A stretch of 14,752 bases of DNA from Chlamydiales bacterium. Lineage in GTDB: Bacteria > Chlamydiota > Chlamydiia > Chlamydiales > FEN-1388. The number at the start of each line of letters is the position of its first letter. Within the stretch, counting starts at the first letter, position 1. The notes under the pieces were generated by a model, which saw only the letters and a list, made by a program, of their open reading frames with translations, was not told where the DNA came from and ran no database searches. Both the position numbers and the translations under genes were made by a program. Location of the stretch: the NCBI GenBank assembly GCA_021372185.1, contig JAJFUY010000235.1, forward strand, positions 1 through 14,752, read 5' to 3'. This document shows positions 1 through 7,210 of the stretch, in pieces.

Positions 1-791
1 TAAAAACGCCCCTCTTTCCATTTCATGGCTGGTTGCCAGACACCTATTGCAATGCGCCAGTTCCTGTTACAATACTCCTTTCAGCCATACTTTCAAAAGC
101 TGGTATCTACGGGCTAATACGCATTAGCCTAGGCATTTTCCCTACTCAAATGGTTGCCTGGAGCCCAATTATTCTCACACTTGCCACTATCGGCGTGCTC
201 TATGGCGCATTTTGTGCCTGGGGGCAGCGTGATTATAAACGGCTTATTGCCTACTCAAGCTTTTCGCACGTAAACTTTATTATAGCGGGCCTTTTTGTGT
301 GGAATGATATGGCACATTCCGGAGCCATCTTGCAATCTGTTAACCATGCAATCACCATTACCAGCCTCTTTTTAGTGGCGGGCTGGTTAGAGACGCGCCT
401 TGGCACCACATACATGGGCAATGTATCAGGCCTTACAGCCTATATGCCCAAGCTTTCTTGGCTTACGCTCTTTTTTGTGCTGTCAGCTGTAGCCCTGCCC
501 GGCCTCAACAGCTTTATTAGCGAGCTTATGCTGCTTTATGGTGTGTTCCAGTACAACATGTGGCTGTCAGGCATACTTGGACTTACTATTATTTTATCAG
601 TTATCTATATGCTCAAGTGGATACACAGAATGTACTTTAATGAACCATCGCCCTATCAGCCAACGTACCGCGATATTAAACCCTCTCAGATGCTCCTTGC
701 AGCGCCGCTTGTTGCCCTTATTTTATGGCTTGGGATCTACCCAGGGCCAGCATTACAAATAATCATTCATACAACTATGAGCCAAACATGA
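1..791 (+). CDS. nuoM: NADH-quinone oxidoreductase subunit M (NuoM), 3' part only
   Basis: This is the C-terminal half of the proton-pumping membrane subunit M of complex I, an antiporter-like subunit in the inner membrane. The gene is cut by the window edge: the frame is already open from base 3, reading KTPLFPFHGWLPDT, so the TTG at base 33 is not a start. That segment, followed by NAPVPVTILLSAILSKAGIYG, is the conserved broken-helix region of NuoM/L/N proteins with its functional Lys and His. Further on, KRLIAYSSFSHVNF and LPGLNSFISELMLL are also typical of NuoM (the latter matches the family's LPGxxxFxxE). About eight hydrophobic helices are visible. The stop codon overlaps the nuoN start (ATGA, 788-791), so the two genes are translationally coupled, in the usual nuo order. 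Product identity is very secure; only the missing N-terminus limits the entry. Confidence 0.95.
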   Translation, partial: KTPLFPFHGWLPDTYCNAPVPVTILLSAILSKAGIYGLIRISLGIFPTQMVAWSPIILTLATIGVLYGAFCAWGQRDYKRLIAYSSFSHVNFIIAGLFVWNDMAHSGAILQSVNHAITITSLFLVAGWLETRLGTTYMGNVSGLTAYMPKLSWLTLFFVLSAVALPGLNSFISELMLLYGVFQYNMWLSGILGLTIILSVIYMLKWIHRMYFNEPSPYQPTYRDIKPSQMLLAAPLVALILWLGIYPGPALQIIIHTTMSQT

Positions 792-2200
792 ATCTCACAG
801 CTACTGACTACTTTGCTCTTAGCCCCCTTTTAGTACTCTTTGGAACCGGTTTACTGCTTCTTCTTGCTGAAACTCTTAACACGGGCAATAAAAGGCTCTC
901 AAGCTCTTTAGCCTTTAGCGGCCTACTTGTAGCTTTATATGCAGCAATAATAGCTCCTCCTAGCACCAATCCCCTTCTTACACCATGGCTTACCTTTGAT
1001 GCACTTACTCGGATATTTTCCATAGTATTTATTAGCATTGGTATTGGTACATTGGCGGTAGCCTCAAGCTTTTTCAAACGCTTTCAAGCTGACCGTGCCG
1101 AGTTTTATTTTTTACTACTGTCATCGCTCTTTGGACTTATCTTATTAAGTGCCGCAAACGATTTTTTAACACTCTTTTTAGGCCTAGAAACACTCTCAAT
1201 AGCCCTTTATGTCCTTTGCAGCTACATGAAAAAGTGGACAGCCTCTCATGAAGCGGCGTTTAAGTACTTTTTGTTAGGTTCAATTTCCACATCCCTCCTC
1301 CTTTTTGGTATCGCGCTCATCTATGGCGCTACTGGCACCACGCGTTTTGATTTACTAACACAATCTCTTAACCCCTACGATCACACGCTATTCATAGCGG
1401 GTATTGCCCTTATTTCTATCAGCCTGCTCTTTAAAGCGGCTATTGTACCCTTTCACGTATGGGCACCAGATGTCTATGCCGGCGCGCCAACACCAGTAAC
1501 TGCATTTATGGCCGTAGGCACAAAAGCTGGAGCCTTTGCTGCCTTTATACGCCTCTTTTTAGTAACTTTTACAAATGTTGACCCAGTCTGGAACCAAACA
1601 ATTGCCCTTGTAGCCATACCCACACTTATTTTTGCCAATTTTGTTGCGATGAAGCAGACAGAACTTAGACGCTTTTTTGCCTACTCAGGCATCTCTCACG
1701 CCGGCTTTTTGTTGATTCCCCTTGCAGCTGGCACCGCAGGCTCTATCGAGAGCATGCTTTTTTACATAGTGGTCTATACGCTTGCTACTTTAGGCTGCTT
1801 TCTTTGTTTATCTGTAATTGATGATAAGCCAGAAGGTATTCAGATGGACGATATAAAGGGCCTCTTTACAACATCTCCCACCATAGCCTGTATCTTTAGC
1901 TTGTGTCTGCTCACTCTTGGTGGCATTCCTCCAACCATTGGCTTTTTTGCCAAATTCTACTTGCTTCAGGTGGCCTATTCAGCTGGCTATTATGCCCTCG
2001 TTGTAGTTGGCCTTCTCACAACAATTTTAGCCGCCTTCTACTACCTACGCATTGTGGCCTTACTCTTTGCAGAGAAATCAGAGGGCGCCTCTAATTATCA
2101 AAAATGCCTCCCTGCTACACTCACTGCAGCAGTCGCATCTATTGCCATACTCGTTCTCTCAGTGTATCCGGGACCATTACTTGAGCTACTAAAGAAATAA
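788..2200 (+). CDS. nuoN: NADH-quinone oxidoreductase subunit N (NuoN)
   Basis: NuoN is one of the three antiporter-like subunits of complex I and couples quinone reduction to proton translocation across the inner membrane. The 470-residue length suits the family (E. coli about 485). It is hydrophobic throughout, with some 13-14 helices. Landmarks are the helix-5 Glu (E134 in LGLETLSIALYVL), K159 in AAFKYFLLGS, K216 in LLFKAAIVPFHVWAPDVY, H223, and K246 in AVGTKAGAF. These are the charged residues on the proton path. An in-frame ATG at 725 lies inside nuoM and would add 21 non-family residues; the ATG at 788 overlaps the nuoM stop and begins with the expected hydrophobic N-terminus. nuoN is usually the last nuo gene, and the strand bias stops here, so this is probably the operon end. 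No clear intrinsic terminator is visible directly after it. Confidence 0.95.
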   Translation: MNLTATDYFALSPLLVLFGTGLLLLLAETLNTGNKRLSSSLAFSGLLVALYAAIIAPPSTNPLLTPWLTFDALTRIFSIVFISIGIGTLAVASSFFKRFQADRAEFYFLLLSSLFGLILLSAANDFLTLFLGLETLSIALYVLCSYMKKWTASHEAAFKYFLLGSISTSLLLFGIALIYGATGTTRFDLLTQSLNPYDHTLFIAGIALISISLLFKAAIVPFHVWAPDVYAGAPTPVTAFMAVGTKAGAFAAFIRLFLVTFTNVDPVWNQTIALVAIPTLIFANFVAMKQTELRRFFAYSGISHAGFLLIPLAAGTAGSIESMLFYIVVYTLATLGCFLCLSVIDDKPEGIQMDDIKGLFTTSPTIACIFSLCLLTLGGIPPTIGFFAKFYLLQVAYSAGYYALVVVGLLTTILAAFYYLRIVALLFAEKSEGASNYQKCLPATLTAAVASIAILVLSVYPGPLLELLKK

Positions 2201-2538
2201 CACACACTTTTCAGCTGTTTATACTTTTAGCGGCAGCTTCCATTATCCCCGTTAGTGTGGCATCAAAAATTAAACAGTAGAGCGCCGGGCCTAGGCTGTT
2301 GATTTGACACAGTTTTAGCGAAAAGAATTAATAGCAATACTTGTATTTCAAAAGGTGGCATTAGAGCCCGATTTTAGAGCGACCACTCAAAGCCCAGAGC
2401 ATGCATCGGGAGCTGTGGCTAAAGGGACAAATATAGAAATTGGGTTCAGACCTGATAATCTGACAATCTTGCCTGACAATATTATCTGGTCTGACCCCGA
2501 TTACTCAGCAAAGAAAGAGGCATCTATGCTGAAACTCT
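2201..2538. other. Intergenic gap, possible gene remnant
   Basis: This 338-bp stretch between nuoN and the convergent hydrolase gene has no gene I can defend. A + frame is open from about 2319 to 2558 with a GTG at 2355 (67 codons). It has no recognisable domain, and its last codons overlap the end of the hydrolase gene. A phrase GFRPDNLTIL inside it faintly recalls the TOBE domain of ABC ATPases, but this is too short to call, so it may be a decayed gene. A 12-base copy of the GC-rich core found around the transposase lies at 2284-2295. No strong terminator hairpin with a T tract was found. Confidence 0.4.
2284..2295 (+). repeat. Isolated copy of REP-like GC core
   Basis: The 12 bases gccgggcctagg are identical to 4217-4228 within the repeat cluster upstream of the transposase gene. 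The surrounding bases do not match well, so this is either a degenerate copy or a short chance match. Its position beyond the far end of the hydrolase gene means GC cores lie on both sides of that gene. Confidence 0.4.
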
Positions 2539-3990
2539 CTATTTCAAGTGCCCATTGAAATGATTGTTACATTTTTTAGCTCTTGATTTCAGCCGGTTGT
2601 CTACAACTGGATCTTCAATATCTGCTTCCGAGCACCGAATCGAGTGATCTGTGCTAGCCTTCAGCTTAACGTGAGCCCCATTGCATGACAATAAATATTT
2701 ATCATAGCATTTGTCTTTGCTCAAATATACCTTAAACATTGAAATAGCTCCTCGTACAAAGACATCAGATACTTGCTGACTCGAAATATCAACTTGATTC
2801 AAGCATAAGCCATCAAAAGCACCTGCCAAACCATTCGCGCGGTTGATTGCGAACGTGCTTACTGTATATGGAACTTGAGCTCTAAAGAACCCATCGGCGG
2901 CGGCGCAGGTAATGCCATCAAAATGACTAGCACCAAGTACTTCAACCCAAAATTTGTCTTTAGGGCAAGTGCCAATACCATCGTATGTTGCTTCAACTAC
3001 AGCTGGAGGAAAGTTAGTGTCCAAACTGCCAGATTCAATCAGCAGAGGAATCCTGACCTGGGCCAATTCTGCTTGAGTCAGTGTGCTTGCCGCGGAGTGT
3101 AAAGGGACAAGAGCTTTGATTCTTGGGTCTCCTCTGAGAGCATATTCAAACATTGGTCCTCCTCCTGCAGATGCGGTTGTAATCCCTACGCTATTAGAGT
3201 CAATTATTTTCCTCAATTCTACTATTCTGTAGAGGTGATTGGGAGATTGAGTAGCAGGATCAGGAAGATTGTTTTCGGTCCATCTCTCAGGATAGGTCAA
3301 CAAGTCAATCATGTATTGAATGTCTTCAGTCCTGTTGTAGAGAATAGTTCCAGAAGAGTCAGCTGGAGGGCCAAACAATTGCCCAGTTCTCCATCCATCA
3401 CCGATAAGAGGGTCGATGGAAACCACAACAAACCCGTGACTTGCTGCTGTTTCAGCGAACTGCTCGAAAATAGTCCAGACTGGAATGGTAGCACTGGGTG
3501 GCATAATAATCAGCGGGAACTTCTCATGGTGAGGAAGGGGCAGATTCGAACCATCTACCGCATTAGTACTTAGATAAAGTGGTGGAATGGCTGTTAAATT
3601 ACCAGCTGCAATATCGTCGAGAATGCCATCTGGAATAAAGTCCCCTGGCTTTAACCAGCTGTCGCCATACCCCGCTGGAGGTGTATTGTTGTGCACTTTC
3701 TTTGGTTCAACAGGGTACCAAATTCCAATAGAAAGAAGTCTCCCGTCTCCACCAGGAACTCGCTGTCGCTCGTTATCAACGACTCTGAAGTTTTGATAAG
3801 CTGCCCTAAATTCTCCGAAATTGAGTGGATCTGAACATTTTTTCGAAGCAGGATAACCAGATTTTTTATGACTTTTTTCGTGTGATGAATCGTGGCTTGA
3901 ATGATGCTTTGCAAAGCCGGGGGCAGGAAGCATAATTGCTAAAAGCAAGCTCGTAGCCCCAGCAATACACCTTAAACATGATGTTATCAT
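2539..3990 (-). CDS. Exported alpha/beta hydrolase (PAF-acetylhydrolase / dienelactone-hydrolase-like)
   Basis: This is a predicted secreted or periplasmic serine hydrolase of 483 residues; the substrate is unknown. The start is set at 3990: GGAGAA lies about 7 bases upstream, and the protein opens with a signal peptide (MITSCLRC, hydrophobic core, PAPGFA, cleavage near residue 27). The frame stays open back to 4182, but that extension runs through GC-rich repeats and is rejected. After the signal comes a His/Ser/Lys-rich linker (about 29-44). The core has an oxyanion-side strand (FPLIIMPPSA), a nucleophile elbow TTASAGGG with Ser274 (the first Gly of GxSxG is replaced), probable acid Asp324 (ESGSLDTNFPP) and probable His356 (LGASHFDG). 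Such spacing is seen in PAF-acetylhydrolase and dienelactone-hydrolase relatives. The C-terminal 120 residues hold at least five Cys, suggesting disulphides outside the cytoplasm. The gene is monocistronic and convergent with nuoN. Confidence 0.75.
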   Translation of the reverse strand: MITSCLRCIAGATSLLLAIMLPAPGFAKHHSSHDSSHEKSHKKSGYPASKKCSDPLNFGEFRAAYQNFRVVDNERQRVPGGDGRLLSIGIWYPVEPKKVHNNTPPAGYGDSWLKPGDFIPDGILDDIAAGNLTAIPPLYLSTNAVDGSNLPLPHHEKFPLIIMPPSATIPVWTIFEQFAETAASHGFVVVSIDPLIGDGWRTGQLFGPPADSSGTILYNRTEDIQYMIDLLTYPERWTENNLPDPATQSPNHLYRIVELRKIIDSNSVGITTASAGGGPMFEYALRGDPRIKALVPLHSAASTLTQAELAQVRIPLLIESGSLDTNFPPAVVEATYDGIGTCPKDKFWVEVLGASHFDGITCAAADGFFRAQVPYTVSTFAINRANGLAGAFDGLCLNQVDISSQQVSDVFVRGAISMFKVYLSKDKCYDKYLLSCNGAHVKLKASTDHSIRCSEADIEDPVVDNRLKSRAKKCNNHFNGHLK

Positions 3991-4120
3991 AATACGTTCT
4001 CCAATTAAGAAGTTTTGAGGTAATCTAGCCGTACTCGTAAAATTAAAAGAGTAGCAAGACAAGACACGCAAAAATATCTTTAGTCCACCGATAACTGTCA
4101 ATAAAAATATGAATAAAAAA

Positions 4121-4142
4121 GAATCGGGGGCCGGGAATCGGG
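4121..4142 (+). repeat. Truncated tandem copies of the REP-like unit
   Basis: The motif gaatcgggggccggg (4121-4135) is followed by a shorter aatcggg piece and then directly by the first full repeat copy, which begins with the same gaatcgggggccggg string. This looks like slippage or staggered duplication of the left end of the unit. The cluster lies just upstream of the hydrolase gene, outside its signal-peptide start. Confidence 0.7.
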
Positions 4143-4207
4143 AATCGGGGGCCGGGCCTGCGTAACTTTGCGTAACTTCCAATTCATATTTTTAATCCTT
4201 CTATTGA
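4143..4207 (+). repeat. 65-bp REP-like direct repeat, copy A
   Basis: This 65-base sequence is identical, base for base, to 4282-4346. It begins with aatcgggggccgggcct, continues with a tandem of two near-identical 10-base words (gcgtaacttt, gcgtaacttc), and ends in an AT-rich segment closing with ctattga. The identity of the two copies implies a recent duplication or ongoing homogenisation. Confidence 0.9.
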
Positions 4208-4228
4208 GAATCGGGGGCCGGGCCTAGG
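4208..4228 (+). repeat. REP-like GC core with a different right flank
   Basis: gaatcgggggccgggcctagg repeats the left part of the 65-bp unit, but after gggcct it continues with aggg rather than gcgtaactt. It sits between copies A and B. The same variant ending (gccgggcctagg) recurs at 2284-2295, so at least two sub-types of the core exist in this window. Confidence 0.75.
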
Positions 4229-4281
4229 GTGAAACGAATAGGCTATTTTCCAATTAATCATTGGCAAATTTTTCTTACTAA

Positions 4282-4346
4282 AATCGGGGGCCGGGCCTGC
4301 GTAACTTTGCGTAACTTCCAATTCATATTTTTAATCCTTCTATTGA
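4282..4346 (+). repeat. 65-bp REP-like direct repeat, copy B
   Basis: This is identical to 4143-4207 and lies 139 bp from it, start to start. It is the copy nearest the transposase gene, whose start is 73 bases further on. Its bases 4287-4312 have an exact inverted counterpart at 5431-5456 on the far side of the transposase. Confidence 0.9.
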
Positions 4347-4419
4347 TTAAAATACTTGGCAAAGAAATCCTATTATTCATATTTTATTTGTCATAATGAA
4401 CCCATTAGAGACATAAAAA

Positions 4420-5412
4420 ATGGCAAGAAAAAAACGACTCATTCTACCTGGCTATTGCTACCATGTTATGGCACGTGGCGTGGGCGGTCGGAATATCTTT
4501 GAAGACGACTACGATCGAGCACGTTTCTGCTTGATGATGCAATACGCCTCAGAAAGTAGTGGATTTAGTATTCACGGTTTTTGTCTTATGAAAAACCATG
4601 TCCACCTACTACTACAAGCACACAATACTAACTTTTCTGCTGGCATGCACAGCTTGCTTTTTCGCTATGCCCAATATTATAACAAAAAAATAAACCGAAA
4701 AGGGTACCTCTTCCAAAGTCGCTATAAGGCCATACTCGTTCAACATGGCATTTATCTTCGGAGGCTTATCCGCTATATACATAGAAATCCGGTGCGTGCA
4801 AATTTGATTCCACACCCTTCTGAATATGTATGGAGCAGCCAAAAGGCTTATATCTCTAGTTTTAACAATGAGACAACTTATTCTTGGTTAAAAACAGATC
4901 TTATTACAGACTTGTTTAGTAATGAACCCACACATGCACAAAAATCATTCGAAGACTATATCACAGCCAACGATAGTGAAGCAAAGGCTGAAATTGATGA
5001 GATACGACAATCTACATCTATTGGGGCATATGGAACTGCCCTTTTTGTTCAAGAGTTTGAACAATCTCTAGAAGTAGCCCCAGATATTGTACAAGCAAAC
5101 CAACTACAAACTTGCCACCCACAACCGCTTCTTGAACATCTTATCTATACAATTGATAAATGCTTACACACAACTTTAGAAGAATTGCAGTCCCCAAATA
5201 AGTCTATGGAACTTGTAGAAGCAAGAATTATATTTGCTTGGCTATTCAAAAAGTTAAACTTAGGTAAAACACGCGACCTAGCAAACATTTTAAAAAGAGA
5301 GCCAACTTCAATAGCACGTCTTATAGAGAAAGCAAATGAGTCTGAAATGCTGCAATATTCAGCTAGCCAACTGCTTACGACTGTAAATAACGTCAAAACA
5401 ATCGAAAATTAA
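4420..5412 (+). CDS. REP-associated tyrosine transposase (RAYT, Y1/HUH family) with C-terminal helix-turn-helix-like domain
   Basis: This is a single-strand DNA transposase of the IS200/IS605-related Y1 superfamily, 330 residues long. The N-terminus MARKKRLILPGYCYHVMARG is the usual RAYT opening. The HUH motif is MKNHVHLLLQ, with His60 and His62 as metal ligands. RLIRYIHRNPVRANLI holds the YxxxN pair characteristic of RAYTs, with Tyr119 as the likely DNA-linking nucleophile and Asn123. The catalytic domain ends near residue 145. The remainder is helical, and residues about 265-305 (ARIIFAWLFKKLN through REPTSIARLIEKA) resemble the DnaA-C-like helix-turn-helix that many long RAYTs carry. The ATG at 4420 has only a weak purine stretch (attagag) upstream, consistent with low expression. 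No frameshift or missing key residue is seen, so the protein looks intact. Repeats on both sides are its probable substrate. Confidence 0.92.
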   Translation: MARKKRLILPGYCYHVMARGVGGRNIFEDDYDRARFCLMMQYASESSGFSIHGFCLMKNHVHLLLQAHNTNFSAGMHSLLFRYAQYYNKKINRKGYLFQSRYKAILVQHGIYLRRLIRYIHRNPVRANLIPHPSEYVWSSQKAYISSFNNETTYSWLKTDLITDLFSNEPTHAQKSFEDYITANDSEAKAEIDEIRQSTSIGAYGTALFVQEFEQSLEVAPDIVQANQLQTCHPQPLLEHLIYTIDKCLHTTLEELQSPNKSMELVEARIIFAWLFKKLNLGKTRDLANILKREPTSIARLIEKANESEMLQYSASQLLTTVNNVKTIEN

Positions 5413-5430
5413 AAATAACAATTGAAAGGT

Positions 5431-5456
5431 ACGCAAAGTTACGCAGGCCCGGCCCC
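5431..5456 (-). repeat. Inverted copy of the REP-like core downstream of the transposase
   Basis: The 26 bases starting acgcaaagttacgcaggccc are the exact reverse complement of 4287-4312 in copy B (and of the same part of copy A). The similarity fades after the GC core: cccgctatttt here against the expected cccccgatttt. It begins 18 bp after the transposase stop codon and marks the right end of the RAYT unit. Confidence 0.9.
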
Positions 5457-5504
5457 GCTATTTTGATGTACAGAAAAATGTCGCTTTGAGAAGATAGGTT
5501 GTCA

Positions 5505-6176
5505 ATGTCACTTGTTAATATTGCCGCTCACTTTGAAAATCGACAATTGCCTGAAGCTGTACTGGAAATAAGTAAGACAGGCGAGGAGCGACTTGCTTCG
5601 CTCTACAAAAAGATTTCAGACGAGATGCAAGAAGATCTTCATTATCTAAAAAGGGGGGCTATCTCCTCCGTTCTGATGCTCAAGGAAAAAAGTGACGTGC
5701 CTTATTGGACAGATCTTGCGCTTAACCATCTTAGTATGCTTCATGCAAAAATAAAAATTTTAGAGAGGCTTACAACTTTTGGAGACTTAATAAAGCCTAA
5801 TAAAAGCTTAGAAATTATCTTAGGTTTTTGCAAGGAAGAAAAGCATGAAGCCACTGTACGATCATTTTTTCTTTCACTACCCCAGCAACAACGGACCGTC
5901 TTTTGTAAAAATCTAGAGACTTTTTTCTTTTGTTTTGAAACTCCCACAGAAGCTGTGACTATTATAAATTGTGTGCAGGAATATCCAGCGAATGAACGGG
6001 CAAAACTTGTTATCGCGTTAATGGATCTTTTCAAAACAAAAAGTAAGCTTCATGCCATTTTTTTATTGCCGCTTATACCAAACATCTACATGCTGCTTGA
6101 TAATCCAGAGAAGATCCGGGAAGTTGGTCTCCAATGCCAAACTTTTGAAGAAGTACAAGCTATGTTAACTAAGTAA
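5505..6176 (+). CDS. Hypothetical helical protein
   Basis: I do not recognise this 223-residue protein. It is predicted to be almost entirely alpha-helical and soluble, with no signal peptide or clear membrane helix. It is rich in Leu, Lys and Glu, and residues about 100-200 look like a series of helical hairpins (SLEIILGFCKEEKHEATVRS, then TPTEAVTIINCVQEYPANER, then AKLVIALMDLF), which may be a solenoid-type or all-helical fold. A TTG at 5499 could add two residues; I chose the ATG at 5505 because a purine-rich GAGAAGATAGG lies just upstream. The gene begins shortly after the right repeat of the transposase unit and may depend on a promoter in or near that repeat. Secretion-system association is possible given the neighbours but is unsupported. 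Confidence 0.7.
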   Translation: MSLVNIAAHFENRQLPEAVLEISKTGEERLASLYKKISDEMQEDLHYLKRGAISSVLMLKEKSDVPYWTDLALNHLSMLHAKIKILERLTTFGDLIKPNKSLEIILGFCKEEKHEATVRSFFLSLPQQQRTVFCKNLETFFFCFETPTEAVTIINCVQEYPANERAKLVIALMDLFKTKSKLHAIFLLPLIPNIYMLLDNPEKIREVGLQCQTFEEVQAMLTK

Positions 6177-6255
6177 AATTTCATAAATCATATGGCTCCA
6201 TATCCCCCAAAAATAATGCGTGATTTATATAAGGTTTATCGATATATGATTTAAC

Positions 6256-6277
6256 TGTTGCAACAATTGTTGCAACA
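6256..6277. promoter_or_regulatory. Perfect 22-bp palindrome, candidate operator
   Basis: The sequence is a perfect inverted repeat with no loop, centred on caattg; its core half-site is tgttgcaacaa. It lies 31 bp upstream of the ATG at 6309, among AT-rich promoter-like sequence (tatatgat directly before it). Position and symmetry fit a binding site for a dimeric helix-turn-helix regulator. The pairing could also form a short hairpin, but no T tract follows, so a terminator is unlikely. Confidence 0.5.
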
Positions 6278-6308
6278 TAGCTAATTATATCTTTAACTAA
6301 AAATAATT

Positions 6309-6644
6309 ATGAATACAACTTTAAATGTAACTGAATCTAATTGGACTTCTTATATTACGCTTGGCTTTGGGCAAGCAGTTCTCAAAACTACAGTTGAAAA
6401 CATCAAAACTCTTGATATTACAGACCTTGAAGACTTAAGTAAAATCGCGACAGTTTTTGCCGCAACGACTGGTATATCAGTACTTGCAGCTGAAAGAATA
6501 TCCAATAATCTTTTCACTCTTGGTCAAGTCTCAACTGGGGGAAAAGTAATGAAACTCGCAAAAATATGCCTGTGGTCTACTGCACTTGCAGTAAGCTCTC
6601 ATATTTCTTTGGCAACTGGTAGAGCTATATTTACTCAACTCTAA
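6309..6644 (+). CDS. Small hypothetical membrane protein
   Basis: This 111-residue protein of unknown function has two hydrophobic stretches, about residues 45-62 (KIATVFAATTGISVLAAE) and 84-105 (AKICLWSTALAVSSHIS...), separated by a Gly-rich turn (LGQVSTGGKV). The paired hydrophobic hairpin suggests insertion into a membrane. There is no N-terminal signal peptide: the first 40 residues are polar and Thr-rich. The upstream Shine-Dalgarno is poor (AT-rich), and the perfect palindrome at 6256-6277 is the main regulatory signal. Two-helix hairpins of this kind are also a trait of chlamydial inclusion-membrane (Inc) proteins, but the resemblance is one of shape only. Coding status rests on length, start position and hydrophobic pattern. 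Confidence 0.6.
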   Translation: MNTTLNVTESNWTSYITLGFGQAVLKTTVENIKTLDITDLEDLSKIATVFAATTGISVLAAERISNNLFTLGQVSTGGKVMKLAKICLWSTALAVSSHISLATGRAIFTQL

Positions 6645-6720
6645 ACAGAACCTTCGTGCGCACCTACCTCATAATGTAAAACATGCTATATTGCATTCTA
6701 TAAAAACAGGGGAAATACAA

Positions 6721-7164
6721 ATGAGCTTTACAACTGAGCCAAAACAAGAAATACACGTAATTGGCATAAGCTGCCGCACTTCAAATGCTCCTAATAGAGC
6801 ATCTGTTGATATACCCAAATTATGGATGAAGTTTTATAGCGAAAATATTTCTGCCCTCATTCCAAATAAGGCCTCAGATCAGGGTATAGCTGTCTATTGC
6901 GATTATGAAAGTGATTTTACAGGTGAATACACACTTGTTCTTGGCTGCCCTGTAACCTCTCTTGACAATGTCCCTGATGGCCTAGTTGCAAAAACTATTC
7001 CCTCTGGTACGTATGCCAAGTTTGTCTGCGCCGGAAAACCACCTGAAAGTGTGTTCACAACATGGCAAACCATCTGGCAAGAAAAAAACCTCAACCGATC
7101 CTACATTGCTGACTACGAACTCTACACATCCCCAGAAGATATAAGTGTTTTTGTAGGCATTTAG
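6721..7164 (+). CDS. GyrI-like / Cass2-type effector-binding domain protein
   Basis: This 147-residue protein looks like a stand-alone effector-binding domain of the GyrI-like superfamily (AraC/BmrR-type ligand-binding fold; the integron Cass2 and YdeE-like group). Typical features are the opening strand with IHVIGISCRTSN, then IPKLWMKFYSENISALIPN, the strand GIAVYCDYESDFTGEYTLVLGC, the segment PSGTYAKFVCAGKPPE, and the end IADYELYTSPEDISVFVGI. The YE.Y and D.E.Y residues line the ligand pocket in relatives. No DNA-binding domain is attached, so it may bind or sequester a small (often cationic) ligand rather than act as a regulator. The ATG at 6721 is preceded by AGGGGA at a good distance; an upstream TTG at 6691 is rejected. 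It is convergent with the DUF892 gene and separated by a hairpin. Confidence 0.8.
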   Translation: MSFTTEPKQEIHVIGISCRTSNAPNRASVDIPKLWMKFYSENISALIPNKASDQGIAVYCDYESDFTGEYTLVLGCPVTSLDNVPDGLVAKTIPSGTYAKFVCAGKPPESVFTTWQTIWQEKNLNRSYIADYELYTSPEDISVFVGI

Positions 7165-7166
7165 AA

Positions 7167-7196
7167 ATGGTGTCAATTTCAGACAATTGACACCAT
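7167..7196. terminator. Hairpin between convergent genes, probable bidirectional terminator
   Basis: A perfect 12-bp stem (atggtgtcaatt paired with aattgacaccat) encloses a six-base loop. It begins three bases after the stop at 7164 and ends 14 bases before the end of the opposing gene. The T tract expected of an intrinsic terminator is weak on both strands, so its efficiency is uncertain. The position between convergent genes supports a transcript-end role. Confidence 0.6.
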
Positions 7197-7210
7197 CCAA
7201 CCAATAATAA

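Larger units (their letters stand above)
4282..5456 (+). mobile_element. RAYT unit: transposase gene bracketed by inverted REP-like sequences
   Basis: A REP-associated tyrosine transposase gene is flanked on the left by copy B of the repeat and on the right by an exact 26-base inverted match to its core. This arrangement is known for RAYT genes, which are thought to spread the short palindromic REPs that flank them. Such elements typically lack target-site duplications, and none was sought with success here. The left boundary could be placed at 4121 if the other repeat copies belong to the same unit. Confidence 0.7.

Noticed and set aside
725..787. Upstream ATG of the nuoN frame
   Set aside because: It lies within nuoM, adds 21 residues unlike the family, and the ATG at 788 gives the usual ATGA overlap.
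2355..2558. 67-codon + strand frame as a gene
   Set aside because: It has a GTG start, no recognisable domain, and overlaps the end of the opposing hydrolase gene; kept only as a possible remnant in the gap entry.
3991..4182. Upstream extension of the hydrolase frame (64 codons)
   Set aside because: It runs through the GC-rich repeats, has no good ribosome-binding site, and would bury the signal peptide; the ATG at 3990 has GGAGAA and a classic signal sequence.
4121..4346. CRISPR array
   Set aside because: The repeats are irregular in length and spacing, with few units, no Cas genes nearby, and a RAYT gene adjacent.
6691..6720. TTG start upstream of the GyrI-like gene
   Set aside because: The ATG at 6721 has a good AGGGGA site; the extra ten residues would cover that site and are not family-like.
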